Positions 54,938 to 63,140 of a stretch of 64,000 nucleotides of DNA are shown piece after piece. The notes under the pieces are model-generated. The model searched no databases. It worked only from the letters and a program-made list of their open reading frames with translations, and was not told where the DNA came from. The stretch covers positions 1 through 64,000 of the forward strand of contig VENG01000020.1 of assembly GCA_009711705.1 (NCBI GenBank), read 5' to 3'. The DNA comes from Bacillota bacterium. Its GTDB lineage: Bacteria > Bacillota > Desulfotomaculia > Desulfotomaculales > VENG01. The stretch's first letter is position 1. Each line of letters begins with the position of its first letter. Made by a program: the position numbers and the translations under genes.

Positions 54938-55846
54938 TTATTTTTTCTCCGGGGCTGCAGCACCGGGATTAATATGGGGTGCCGACCATGCTGTACTGGG
55001 CTTATAACTCAGGTTTTCTTTAACTTTTTCTTCCATCTTGGAGTTCCTTAAGTTGGGTTCATTTTCCCATAATACTTTATGAAAGGCGAAGTATTTGCCT
55101 ACATAGTGACTCATTTTGGTCTGGGGAATATAGATCATTAAAGCGCCCAGTAGTACAATGTGTACAGTTAAAGCAGCATTGGCCGTAATGGGCGAGAAAG
55201 TTATCAGGCCTTTAAATATCTCGCGGCCGTAATTAAAGGCCGGGTCCGCGCTCCATACTACCAGCCCTGATAGCGCTACAGCAAAAAGGAAAAGTAGGTT
55301 AAAGTATTCCTGCGGGGTTGTATATTTACTGAATGCATTATTGACTATTCTTTTGATGACCAGTCCGCCGGAACCAATTGTCAACAAGGCTACACCTGCG
55401 AGTCCTGCATATAAGGTTAGATAATAAATAATTGCGGTCACTGGGCTGGTGTTAACGGCAACTACCGGCGTCCCCGTTAATTCCACGATTGCTCCAACCA
55501 GCAGCAGAACAGTCCACAGTCCCAGCAAGTAAATCCCTAAATGAAGTGAGTAGCTTAGATACCACTGCCTCTTTTGATTGACAAAAAGGTTTTTGATAAA
55601 GAGCATTTCTTTTAGCATTTCTTTCATTTCACCCATGTGAGAAACTTTTCTGGGCTTTGTCCAGTACTCCAATTCCTCGTAATAGGACCCGCCGTAATGA
55701 CCTCTTTCACCCGGCTCCTTGGGCACAGGATAGAGTTCCCATCGTCCATGTAGGGGCATTTTTGCGTATTGGCATGCCCGGTAAATGGACAGGCCGATAA
55801 AAGCCCCTATAGACACGTAAATAAATAGTAATAGTGCCAAGTTCAC
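54938..55846 (-). CDS. Cytochrome b (NarI/DsrM/TmcC-like) membrane subunit
   Basis: This 302-residue protein has about six membrane helices (the first at residues 3-23, then 88-115, 130-152, 155-173, 190-207 and 222-240). Conserved His residues (YSLHLG, LTVHIVLLG) are candidates for heme b ligands. It should exchange electrons with menaquinone and pass them to the HdrD/DsrK-like subunit. The GTG start has AAGGAGG 4 nt upstream. The promoter region carries the same operator-like block as the hdr operon. Confidence 0.85.
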   Translation of the reverse strand: MNLALLLFIYVSIGAFIGLSIYRACQYAKMPLHGRWELYPVPKEPGERGHYGGSYYEELEYWTKPRKVSHMGEMKEMLKEMLFIKNLFVNQKRQWYLSYSLHLGIYLLGLWTVLLLVGAIVELTGTPVVAVNTSPVTAIIYYLTLYAGLAGVALLTIGSGGLVIKRIVNNAFSKYTTPQEYFNLLFLFAVALSGLVVWSADPAFNYGREIFKGLITFSPITANAALTVHIVLLGALMIYIPQTKMSHYVGKYFAFHKVLWENEPNLRNSKMEEKVKENLSYKPSTAWSAPHINPGAAAPEKK

Positions 55847-55920
55847 AATTCCTCCTTTTTAATATTATAATTATATTAGATAAAGTTGCAAAAGTAGTGT
55901 CTCTTTTTGCAACTTTTACT

Positions 55921-55943
55921 ATTATACTAGCGAAATTTTGCGC
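55921..55943 (-). promoter_or_regulatory. Shared promoter/operator, DsrMK-like operon copy
   Basis: TATAAT (55926-55921) preceded by GCGCAAAATTTCGC (55943-55930) on the minus strand. The same order and flanks are found before the hdr operon at 52975-52997. The consensus of the dyad is GCG-AA-TT-CGC. The same gap also holds a decayed copy of the GCGCGC hairpin (56060-56110). Confidence 0.6.
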
Positions 55944-56120
55944 ATTGATTATTTTTCTGTCATTATATTCGAAAATACTATGGCTCGTCAACCATTTACC
56001 TTAACAATTAGCCACTTCTAAAAGTTAGGTTTATAATTAATAGAAAGGTAAAGCCTCATAAAAAAAGCACGCTAAATCATTTACTTATAGCGCGCTTGTC
56101 AATATTTTAAAGTATCACAA

Positions 56121-56164
56121 AAATATCCCACCGTGGCCACTCAAATAGCCTCGGTGGGATATTT
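56121..56164 (-). terminator. Terminator of the frd-like operon
   Basis: AAATATCCCACCG pairs with CGGTGGGATATTT and T residues follow, 22 nt after the frdA-like stop. Confidence 0.88.
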
Positions 56165-56185
56165 AATAATAATCACCTTTAATAA

Positions 56186-57784
56186 TTAACCACTGATCTT
56201 GTAACGGTAGTCAGGAATAAGAATAGGAGCAACTCTTTCATTTAATCCAAGCTTGTCTAATTCTTGGTTATACTCAGCAGCATGCTCCAGGTTAAGTTTA
56301 CCAACTTTAACATTCTTGACCTTCTCAGCGGCATTCATACCGGCACGACGGCCAAATACCAAAATGTCCAGCAAAGAGTTACCCATCAAGCGGTTACGCC
56401 CGTGTACTCCACCGGCGCACTCACCTGCAATATAAAGGCCTTCAATTTCAGTTTCAGCTTTATCGTTAATTAATACACCGCCATTCTGGTAATGCAGAGT
56501 GGGGTAAATAATAATGGGAGTCTCATCCATCTTAATACCGAAGTTATCAAACATACGGAACATGGCCGGGAGTTCTTCTTGTACAGTACCCTTACCATGG
56601 ATAATATCAATCATCGGTGAGTCCAACCATACACCAGAACCACTGGGCACTGTTAAACCTTTACCGCGCTCACGACATTCCCGGATAATGGCTGAGGAAA
56701 CGGCGTCCCTTGTTTCTAGCGGATAAAAGAACTGTTCACCTTCAATGTTTACCAGCTGAGCACCTAAACCACGCACTTTCTCTGTTACCAGCTGTCCCAC
56801 AACCTGCTCGGGGAAGGCAACACCGGTGGGGTGAAACTGGGTAGCATTCAAAAATGCCAACTTGGCACCGGCCCGGTAACTCATGATAATACCGTCTGCT
56901 GTAGCACCATAGTGGTTTGTGGTAGGCGACTCATTAATGTGCAGGCGCCCTGATCCACCGGTAGCCATAACAACAGCCTTAGCCCTGACTATATAATACT
57001 TTTCAGTTTCCATATTATACAGGATTGCACCTGCTACTTGTCCCTGGTCATCTTTCAAAAGCTCTACAGCCGGGGCAAATTCAAGCACCTTAACACCCCT
57101 GTTACGAGCCTCATCCCGCAGTGTACGCATTATTTCGGCACCGGTATAGTCATGGGCAAAGTGCATACGCCTACGTGAAGTACCGCCGCCGTGAATAGTA
57201 TTCATTGTGCCATCTGGGAACTTGGAGAACATTGCACCAAAATTCTCAAGCCACTCAATACAAATGGGAGCGTCGCTTACCAACGCGCTAACCAATTCGG
57301 GAATGTTTAAAAAGCCACCACCGCCCATAACATCCAGATAATGGATAGGGGGTGAGTCGTTTTCCTTGTCAGCAGCCTGAATACCGCCTTCTGCCATCAT
57401 TGTATTGGCATCACCATGACGCAGCTTGGTAGCCATCAGAACGTCAGCCCCGCCCTCAGCTGCCATAATGGCCGCGGAAGTACCGGCGCCGCCACCACCG
57501 ATAACCAATACATCTACATCAAAATCTATTTTTTCCAGATCTACGTCCGCCGGGTCAACCCAGGAACGACTCTCCAGAATATCAACGTGCTCATGGGGCA
57601 GTGCATCACCCTTGTTTGGTCCAAGTTGCACCGGCCTCATTGCCCCGTCCATATAGTCCGGGTGAAAACCACGCAGTAATTTATTCTTTTCTTCCACATT
57701 TATACGGGGAAAGGTTTCGCTCATGCGCTTTTCCCTGGTTTGCTCAACAACCTTTATTAACTCCAGCATTTCCGCTGTGTACAT
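56186..57784 (-). CDS. Fumarate reductase/succinate dehydrogenase flavoprotein-like subunit (TfrA-like)
   Basis: This 532-residue FAD protein interconverts fumarate and succinate, judged by family. An N-terminal extension of about 90 residues precedes the Rossmann motif GGGGAGTSAAIMAAEGG. Then come MAEGGIQAA, HYTG-type active-site residues in GGTSRRRMHF, QFHPTG and TLHYQNGGVLI, and GECAGGVHGRNRLMGNSLLD. At the position of the covalent FAD His (S-H-T in E. coli FrdA) it has ANT, so FAD is probably not covalent, as in soluble fumarate reductases. With the Fe-S and HdrBC-like genes upstream, it resembles thiol:fumarate reductase. No membrane anchor gene is in the operon. Confidence 0.88.
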   Translation of the reverse strand: MYTAEMLELIKVVEQTREKRMSETFPRINVEEKNKLLRGFHPDYMDGAMRPVQLGPNKGDALPHEHVDILESRSWVDPADVDLEKIDFDVDVLVIGGGGAGTSAAIMAAEGGADVLMATKLRHGDANTMMAEGGIQAADKENDSPPIHYLDVMGGGGFLNIPELVSALVSDAPICIEWLENFGAMFSKFPDGTMNTIHGGGTSRRRMHFAHDYTGAEIMRTLRDEARNRGVKVLEFAPAVELLKDDQGQVAGAILYNMETEKYYIVRAKAVVMATGGSGRLHINESPTTNHYGATADGIIMSYRAGAKLAFLNATQFHPTGVAFPEQVVGQLVTEKVRGLGAQLVNIEGEQFFYPLETRDAVSSAIIRECRERGKGLTVPSGSGVWLDSPMIDIIHGKGTVQEELPAMFRMFDNFGIKMDETPIIIYPTLHYQNGGVLINDKAETEIEGLYIAGECAGGVHGRNRLMGNSLLDILVFGRRAGMNAAEKVKNVKVGKLNLEHAAEYNQELDKLGLNERVAPILIPDYRYKISG

Positions 57785-57839
57785 TTTGTCACCATCCTTT
57801 TCTCATTATCACGAGCAGCCACAATTCATACGGGCAGCC

Positions 57840-58520
57840 TTATTGCTCCATATCGCGATCATCATAAATCTTGGTAAGCTCTTCTTGGGTCTTACCCATC
57901 AGATCGTTCAATTCGCCATCAAACTTGCCGGACTTAATTTCCTCCACCCGCTTGGCCAGGTGCTCAGCCTTAGGAATAATGTGGCGCCCGTAAAGCCTAC
58001 GGCACAGAATACCAACATTATAATGAACAATCTCGGCAGGACAACGGGAAACACACAGCCCGCACATAATGCAGTCAAAGGACATGTGAGCCGCTTTTTC
58101 TATGTCACCGCGCTGAGCCGCTGCTATATAGTCCATAACATCGAGGCCCTGTGGGCAAATCTTGGTGCACTGGTTACAGCCCAAGCAGCGAGTTACTTCC
58201 GGATAATTAGTAAGAATGGTGGATAGCTCAGGAGTTAGCTCTTGTAAGTTATAAGTTGACCGGTTAGCCGGGTAGAAAGGAATCTGGGCTAGGTACATTC
58301 CTTCTTCCGCTTGCAACTGACAGGCCAGTCCACTGCGCAGGCGAAAATCACCGGGCTTCCTGTACACGGTACCACAAGCACCACAGAAACCGCCCCGGCA
58401 GCCACAACCCCTGACAAACTGGTAACCGGCAAATTCCATGGCCTTCATAATGGTTACCCCGGCAGGAACTTCATACTGCTTGTTCATAATATAAATGTTG
58501 ACCATTTTTTCTTCAGGCAT
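57840..58520 (-). CDS. Fumarate reductase iron-sulfur subunit-like (TfrB N-terminal-like)
   Basis: This 226-residue protein has an N-terminal [2Fe-2S] domain (RGCGCRGGFCGACGTV and SGLACQL) and two C-terminal 4Fe-4S sites (CLGCNQCTKICPQG near residue 131 and CIMCGLCVSRCPAE near 166). It carries electrons between the flavoprotein and the HdrB-like subunit. In methanogen TfrB the HdrB part is fused to it; here it is a separate upstream gene. AAGGAGG precedes the ATG. Confidence 0.9.
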   Translation of the reverse strand: MPEEKMVNIYIMNKQYEVPAGVTIMKAMEFAGYQFVRGCGCRGGFCGACGTVYRKPGDFRLRSGLACQLQAEEGMYLAQIPFYPANRSTYNLQELTPELSTILTNYPEVTRCLGCNQCTKICPQGLDVMDYIAAAQRGDIEKAAHMSFDCIMCGLCVSRCPAEIVHYNVGILCRRLYGRHIIPKAEHLAKRVEEIKSGKFDGELNDLMGKTQEELTKIYDDRDMEQ

Positions 58521-58553
58521 ACGCTTGCCTCCTTATCATGCAATAGTTGCAAT

Positions 58554-59417
58554 TTAACCTTGTAACAACGGTTTAGGATCGACATAATTCTTTTCTAATC
58601 CCAGCTTTTCAACAGGCACGTCGAGAGCCACACCTAAAAGCTGAGTAAAATACAACACCGGTATTTTGTTAAAACTACTGTCTTCTTCCGCTATTTTTTC
58701 TTGTATCCAATCGAGGTTAAATTGACAGAGTGGACAGCTGGTGATAATAACTTGGGCACCCTTCGCTTTCGCGCCTTCAAGGATTTCCCGCACTTTCTTA
58801 ACCACCAAATCATATGTTTTCATTACCTGGTAAGACCCACAACATGTGGTCTTATACTTAAAGTCAACTGCCTCTGCTCCCATAGCACTAACTAAATCTT
58901 CCATGACTGTGGGATTTTCCGGTTCCTCATCAAATTGCATCTCCGTAGCCGGGCGGGAAAGCATACACCCGTAGTAACTCGCCACTTTGATACCTTTCAA
59001 CTTATTGTTCACCTTTTTCTGCAGGGAATCAAACCCAACATCATCCCTGAGCAGTTCCAAAGGATGAACAAGCTTTGTTTCCCCTGCATATTCCTCTTCT
59101 AAGAACTGGGTTAATTTTGTACGAGTTTCTTCATCATTCTTAATAGCATGGTTAACACGCTTAAGCACGTTATAGCAAAAAGAACATACTGTAACCAGGC
59201 GGCCGTCATCTTCTTTGGATGCATTGATTAAAATACGGGCTGCCGCTACCTTACCCATGTAGTTATCCTGGGCCAGCGGATATACCGTCCCACAGCAAGT
59301 CCATTCAGGCAGTTCGGCTACTTCCAACCCTAAAGCGGCCAGTGTTGCCCGAGTGGAGTCATCCAACCCCGTGGCCTTGGTTTTTAATGTACACCCTGGG
59401 AAATACGGAATGGCCAT
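58554..59417 (-). CDS. HdrB-like CCG-domain subunit of the frd-like operon
   Basis: This 287-residue protein has two CCG domains. The first has PGCTLKTKATGLDD, EWTCCGTVYP and CSFCYNVLKR; the second has CYYGCMLSRP, TTCCGSYQ and TSCPLCQFNLDW. It is the likely thiol/disulfide-reactive end of the complex, or the analogue of SdhE in archaeal succinate dehydrogenase. AAAGGAGGG lies before the ATG. It is 12 nt after the HdrC-like gene. Confidence 0.93.
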   Translation of the reverse strand: MAIPYFPGCTLKTKATGLDDSTRATLAALGLEVAELPEWTCCGTVYPLAQDNYMGKVAAARILINASKEDDGRLVTVCSFCYNVLKRVNHAIKNDEETRTKLTQFLEEEYAGETKLVHPLELLRDDVGFDSLQKKVNNKLKGIKVASYYGCMLSRPATEMQFDEEPENPTVMEDLVSAMGAEAVDFKYKTTCCGSYQVMKTYDLVVKKVREILEGAKAKGAQVIITSCPLCQFNLDWIQEKIAEEDSSFNKIPVLYFTQLLGVALDVPVEKLGLEKNYVDPKPLLQG

Positions 59418-59429
59418 TTTATCCCTCCT

Positions 59430-59810
59430 TTATGCGCTAAGTTTGCGAAATCCACTGGTCAAGGCCATTTGGGGAACTTCCGTCAGCAGTTCCAGCGGAA
59501 TATCTTCCAGAACCAGAACCTCGTTTCCTTGACGCAGGTTAACCACTCGCAATGCCTCCATTACGCGGGCAATATCAATACCGCGCGGGCAGCGGGCAGT
59601 GCAAGTAAGACATGTAGTGCACATCCAAATAGACGGAGATTCCAGCACCCTGTCTTTTCCCAGTTGAAGCAGGCGCATTACCTGCCTGGGCAGCTCTTCC
59701 ATCGCACCAATCCCTGTGCAGCTCGCACTGCAGGTCCCACACTGCATGCAGAGGTTGGGATTTTGTTCACTAATTTCTTTAATCTTAGACGTAAAACCAT
59801 CCTTGACCAT
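59430..59810 (-). CDS. HdrC-like ferredoxin subunit of the frd-like operon
   Basis: This 126-residue protein has two 4Fe-4S motifs (CMQCGTCSASCTG near residue 21 and CTTCLTCTARCPRG near 64). The first lacks the usual Pro after the last Cys (CTGIG). It heads the four-gene hdrC-hdrB-frdB-frdA-like set. A promoter, TTGTGA (60000-59995), 18 bp, TATCAT (59976-59971), lies upstream. Confidence 0.9.
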   Translation of the reverse strand: MVKDGFTSKIKEISEQNPNLCMQCGTCSASCTGIGAMEELPRQVMRLLQLGKDRVLESPSIWMCTTCLTCTARCPRGIDIARVMEALRVVNLRQGNEVLVLEDIPLELLTEVPQMALTSGFRKLSA

Positions 59811-60226
59811 AGCATCTACCCCTTTATTAGCTAATTGGTTCCTTAAAAAAAATTAAGATATGCCTGGCTGACTAAAAGACAATTCAGGCGTAGCCATAAA
59901 CTGATACCTTTGGCTTCACCGCATATGCTCCCCCCCTTAAGCCACTCAACATTCTCAAACTATTGCAAAAATGATACCAGGATAATAATACTTTTCACAA
60001 GGCTCACAAGCCGCCCTGAGAAAATCAATTAGCACTTGCTAATATTTTTTGGTACCAAAGACAAAAATTGTACACACCTATGTTCTAGTTTTTAGATTGT
60101 GGAATTTTTTAAAACTTTAAAACTAATGTAATATCTAAATATATTCTCCGGCGGTTTACATTTCCCTGCTAAATTTCCGTCAAAATTGTCGACTAAACGA
60201 CAGAATGTTTATTATCTAACATTAAG
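59811..60226 (-). promoter_or_regulatory. Leader and promoter region of the frd-like operon
   Basis: The -35/-10 pair TTGTGA and TATCAT is at 60000-59971. A perfect dyad TTAGCA-AG-TGCTAA (60042-60029) lies just upstream and could bind an activator. The 160-nt leader contains GGTGAAGCC...GGCTACGCC near 59900, a hairpin with a 16-nt loop of no known class. No gene is seen in the rest. Confidence 0.5.
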
Positions 60227-60258
60227 AAAAAAACCTCCAGGTACCCTGGAGGTTTTTC
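60227..60258. terminator. Bidirectional terminator
   Basis: AAAAAAACCTCCAGG pairs with CCTGGAGGTTTTT, just after the SRPBCC gene. Confidence 0.9.
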
Positions 60259-60264
60259 ATAACA

Positions 60265-60882
60265 TCATAACAGGCCTTGAAGGGCCGACTTTAAGTATAT
60301 CATCATCACGCCAAAGATGAACAATACCAGCACAGCCCCTTGAATGAGTAAAATAAGTAAGGCTATGCGGCGTTGGGAAGGAGTCATGGGAAGCCACGTC
60401 TTCTCCATAATGCGGCGCATAACCCTGTTGTAAAGTGAGCTTTTTTCATACAGCCGGAGGTACTGCGCAATACTTCGTATCCAAAGCAGGTGGTCCCGGG
60501 ACAAGCGGTCAATATGTTTAAAATCTATGTCTTCTGAAAGGCGATAAACTTCCTTCAATATTAACCGGGAACCCCCTTCCCGTGGTTGAATTTCAAAAAT
60601 AACACGTCTGTCCTCTGTCTGAAATGCCCACTCAATCCTGTGACCTTCCCTGCATTCATCGATCATTATCTGATCATTGGAATCCTGGCCGGTTACATCA
60701 TCCACCAGTTCCAACCCATACCCGGCATCCCCTGCAAGGGCGGTATCATTCAACTTTTCCACCCTTTTAACTTCGAAATAAGGAGTTAAGTCCAATAGCA
60801 GCTTAACGTTGCGAAGGAAATCAAATATCTTCTCCGGTTTCAGGTTAAGGTCAGCGCCCCGTTCAAATTCGTACGTTTGCAT
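60265..60882 (-). CDS. SRPBCC-fold protein with C-terminal membrane anchor
   Basis: This 205-residue protein begins with a START/polyketide-cyclase-like fold (EFERGADLNLKPEKIFDFLRNVKLLLDLTPYF in outline, a lipid or ligand cavity). It ends in one hydrophobic helix (IALLILLIQGAVLVLFIFGVMMIYL). A ligand-binding protein fixed to the inner membrane face is likely. GGAAGGGG precedes the ATG. It lies after the universal stress protein gene in the same direction. Confidence 0.75.
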   Translation of the reverse strand: MQTYEFERGADLNLKPEKIFDFLRNVKLLLDLTPYFEVKRVEKLNDTALAGDAGYGLELVDDVTGQDSNDQIMIDECREGHRIEWAFQTEDRRVIFEIQPREGGSRLILKEVYRLSEDIDFKHIDRLSRDHLLWIRSIAQYLRLYEKSSLYNRVMRRIMEKTWLPMTPSQRRIALLILLIQGAVLVLFIFGVMMIYLKSALQGLL

Positions 60883-60906
60883 GAAAAACCCCTTCCTAGG
60901 AGAGAG

Positions 60907-61356
60907 CTACTGTATTTTTACCGTTAACAGCGGCACATCTAAAACTTTTTGCAGCTTTTCCGGCAGGTTTCCCGATTTGTACTTTTCCAACCCGCGTAAT
61001 CGCTTACCTCCGACAACCACAATATCGTAATAGTTATCTTGCGTTTCACCAACAATTTCCTCCAGGGGCACACCGTGGCGACTTTTGGTATTGTATTTCA
61101 AGTCTTTTACCTGTGCCTGTTTGCCAAAATAGGTAAGAATCTCGGCACACTGATCCTGCAGCATATCATCCACGTACGCCACATATTCCCTGCGACCGGT
61201 AGCATAAATCTCATGATGAAACTGTTTCAAATACGGGTTTTCGACATGTAAGGCAGTAATCCGTGCATTAACTGCTCCCGCTAAAAAAATAGCATATTCC
61301 TGTGCCTTCTGAGAATGTTCCTCTCCGTCGAGGCAAACCAAAATTTGCTTTATCAA
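60907..61356 (-). CDS. Universal stress protein, UspA family
   Basis: This 149-residue protein has the Usp fold: ILVCLDGEEHSQKAQEYAI at the start and, near the C-terminus, DIVVVGGKRLRGLEKYKSGNLPEK in outline, with the ATP-binding G-2x-G-9x-G-type pattern. TTG 61356 is preferred because GGAGG lies 7 nt upstream; the ATG at 61374 would overlap that ribosome site. The gene follows yeiH, with a terminator between. Confidence 0.88.
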   Translation of the reverse strand: MIKQILVCLDGEEHSQKAQEYAIFLAGAVNARITALHVENPYLKQFHHEIYATGRREYVAYVDDMLQDQCAEILTYFGKQAQVKDLKYNTKSRHGVPLEEIVGETQDNYYDIVVVGGKRLRGLEKYKSGNLPEKLQKVLDVPLLTVKIQ

Positions 61357-61389
61357 ATCACTGCCTCCGTTCATCGCTAAGTTTAGGTT

Positions 61390-61426
61390 AAAAAACCACA
61401 GGGGGAGGCACCCCTCCCCTGTGGTT
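61390..61426 (-). terminator. Terminator after yeiH
   Basis: AACCACAGGGGAGGGG pairs with CCTCCCCCTGTGGTT and a T run follows on the minus strand. Confidence 0.85.
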
Positions 61427-61450
61427 AATTATTCACCACTCCCGAACTGG

Positions 61451-62626
61451 TTATCCACCTACAACAGTCAGCAGTTCGGCACCAATCAGGTAAACGGCAA
61501 TTAATCCAAGGACCGCCTTAGCTAAAGCAGCACCGAAGCCAATAGCAAAGGCTGTGCCGCCGGCCTTCTTCAGGTCATCAATAGAAATCATGAGTCCAAT
61601 ACCTGCAAAACCAACGGCGAAGAACCATTTATACATATTATTAATAGCCCAGAATGCGGAACCTTCAACATCAGGCCCGCCGAAAAAGCCGGTATTAGCA
61701 CTGTTTAATCCAACAAAGATGAAGAAACCAATTATAAATACAGGGAACTTATCTTTAAATAGTTGCCACTTGTCAATATTAACATTTCCTACACTATTTG
61801 CACCGGCGGTAGCAACATCTCCTCCACGGCCAGCTGCATTGGCAGCTTGCCCTTTGATAACATAGTACCACAGAGAAAACAGCACGATAACCGGGATAAA
61901 CATAATCCGTGCGGCGTTAATCAGCACAGCGGTATCCCGCGCACCCGCACCGTACCACTCGGCAGAGGCAATCAGCTGGGCCGTATTCAGGATAGCCAGC
62001 GCTACCCAGGCACCAAATTGTGCTTGTTCCAGACCAAGAGCCATACCTATATACGGGAAGATAAACAGCATTACAGTACCAAAAAGCAAAATTGTACCGA
62101 TAGCATAAGCTAGATCACGAGGTTTAGACCGTACAACAGGTGCCGTAGCAATAATGGCAGAAACACCACAAATTCCGGTTCCTGCTGCCATAATACCACC
62201 CAAGCCGTCGGGGGCACCAAATTTTTTGGACACCACCATTACTGTCGCCGCAGTACCGAAAATAAATATGCTGGTCAGCAGCAGCCCCACGCCGCCTACC
62301 TTAATTACATCAGACCATACATAGTGAACACCAAGAAGAATAATACCGGGTTTAATAATGGGACGGGCGGCCATAATTCCGCGCATCCAAGACTTCGGCA
62401 CCCCTACCGTATTACGGATTAAGATTCCACCTAACAGCAAAATAGCAACATACTTGAACTGGGCACTTACATACAGGAACGTAGCCCAGCCTACACCATC
62501 CTGGTGCAATACTTTTAAAGTATGACTAAAGTTCATAGCCAGGTATGCAAATATAATACAAACTATAAGGCCTGGAATGGCTTGTTTCCAATCAGGAGAT
62601 ATTAAACCTTTTGCTTTTTCTCCCAC
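61451..62626 (-). CDS. yeiH: YeiH family putative exporter (UPF0324)
   Basis: This 391-residue membrane protein has about ten helices and the family motifs LLGGILIRNTVGVP (near residue 58) and AAGTGICGVSAIIATAPVV (near 146). The family is called putative sulfate exporter, but the substrate is unproven; sulfur anions or sulfonates are possible. A soluble-looking Ala/Gly linker (GQAANAAGRGGDVATAGA) splits the helices. The GTG start has GGGGGG upstream. A small membrane protein precedes it by 37 nt. Confidence 0.85.
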   Translation of the reverse strand: MGEKAKGLISPDWKQAIPGLIVCIIFAYLAMNFSHTLKVLHQDGVGWATFLYVSAQFKYVAILLLGGILIRNTVGVPKSWMRGIMAARPIIKPGIILLGVHYVWSDVIKVGGVGLLLTSIFIFGTAATVMVVSKKFGAPDGLGGIMAAGTGICGVSAIIATAPVVRSKPRDLAYAIGTILLFGTVMLFIFPYIGMALGLEQAQFGAWVALAILNTAQLIASAEWYGAGARDTAVLINAARIMFIPVIVLFSLWYYVIKGQAANAAGRGGDVATAGANSVGNVNIDKWQLFKDKFPVFIIGFFIFVGLNSANTGFFGGPDVEGSAFWAINNMYKWFFAVGFAGIGLMISIDDLKKAGGTAFAIGFGAALAKAVLGLIAVYLIGAELLTVVGG

Positions 62627-62663
62627 GATGACTTCCCCCCTCAGAAATTTAAGAAATAATTAA

Positions 62664-62843
62664 TTAAATCCAATATAAAGTGCTTTTAAAAAATTGTGTA
62701 ACCTGCTCCGGAAAAGCCCAGCAAATCAAGAAAGCTACCACTGCCAGTAAAATAGCCATAATATCTTCAGCTCTTTCCGCGGAAAAGGTATCGTCGGCCT
62801 TTGCACTGAGATCAATATCCGGGTTTCTGTTTTCCTGTGCCAT
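62664..62843 (-). CDS. Small membrane protein upstream of yeiH (59 aa)
   Basis: The ATG at 62843 has GGGGGGG upstream; a frame from 62861 would overlap it. The peptide has a polar start (MAQENRNPDIDLSAKADD) and one helix (IMAILLAVVAFLICWAF). Its closeness to yeiH suggests a subunit or regulator of the exporter. Confidence 0.65.
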   Translation of the reverse strand: MAQENRNPDIDLSAKADDTFSAERAEDIMAILLAVVAFLICWAFPEQVTQFFKSTLYWI

Positions 62844-63140
62844 GATGTCCCCCCCTTTCATTAATATTAATTAGTAGATCAGTTTAGTTAATTAGGTATG
62901 ATACTTTAAAGGAATTAATAGTTTGGATAAATATTTATAATACTATTTGCATTAATCTTATCTTTTTCAAGGGCAAATTCAATACATGTAGTTCATTGTG
63001 AAGGTTTTGAGTCCCCGCCTGGACAATTATTATACTTCCGGTGACCTTTTTCGTTCATTCTGCTGATACTTTATATTCTCATCAATGAACATTACCGTTT
63101 TTGTAAGAAATTTTTAATACACTGTAGATAGGTGATTATG

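Noticed and set aside
59811..60226. A known riboswitch in the frd-like leader
   Set aside because: A hairpin is visible, but the conserved cores of c-di-GMP, cobalamin, SAM, fluoride and other common classes are absent.
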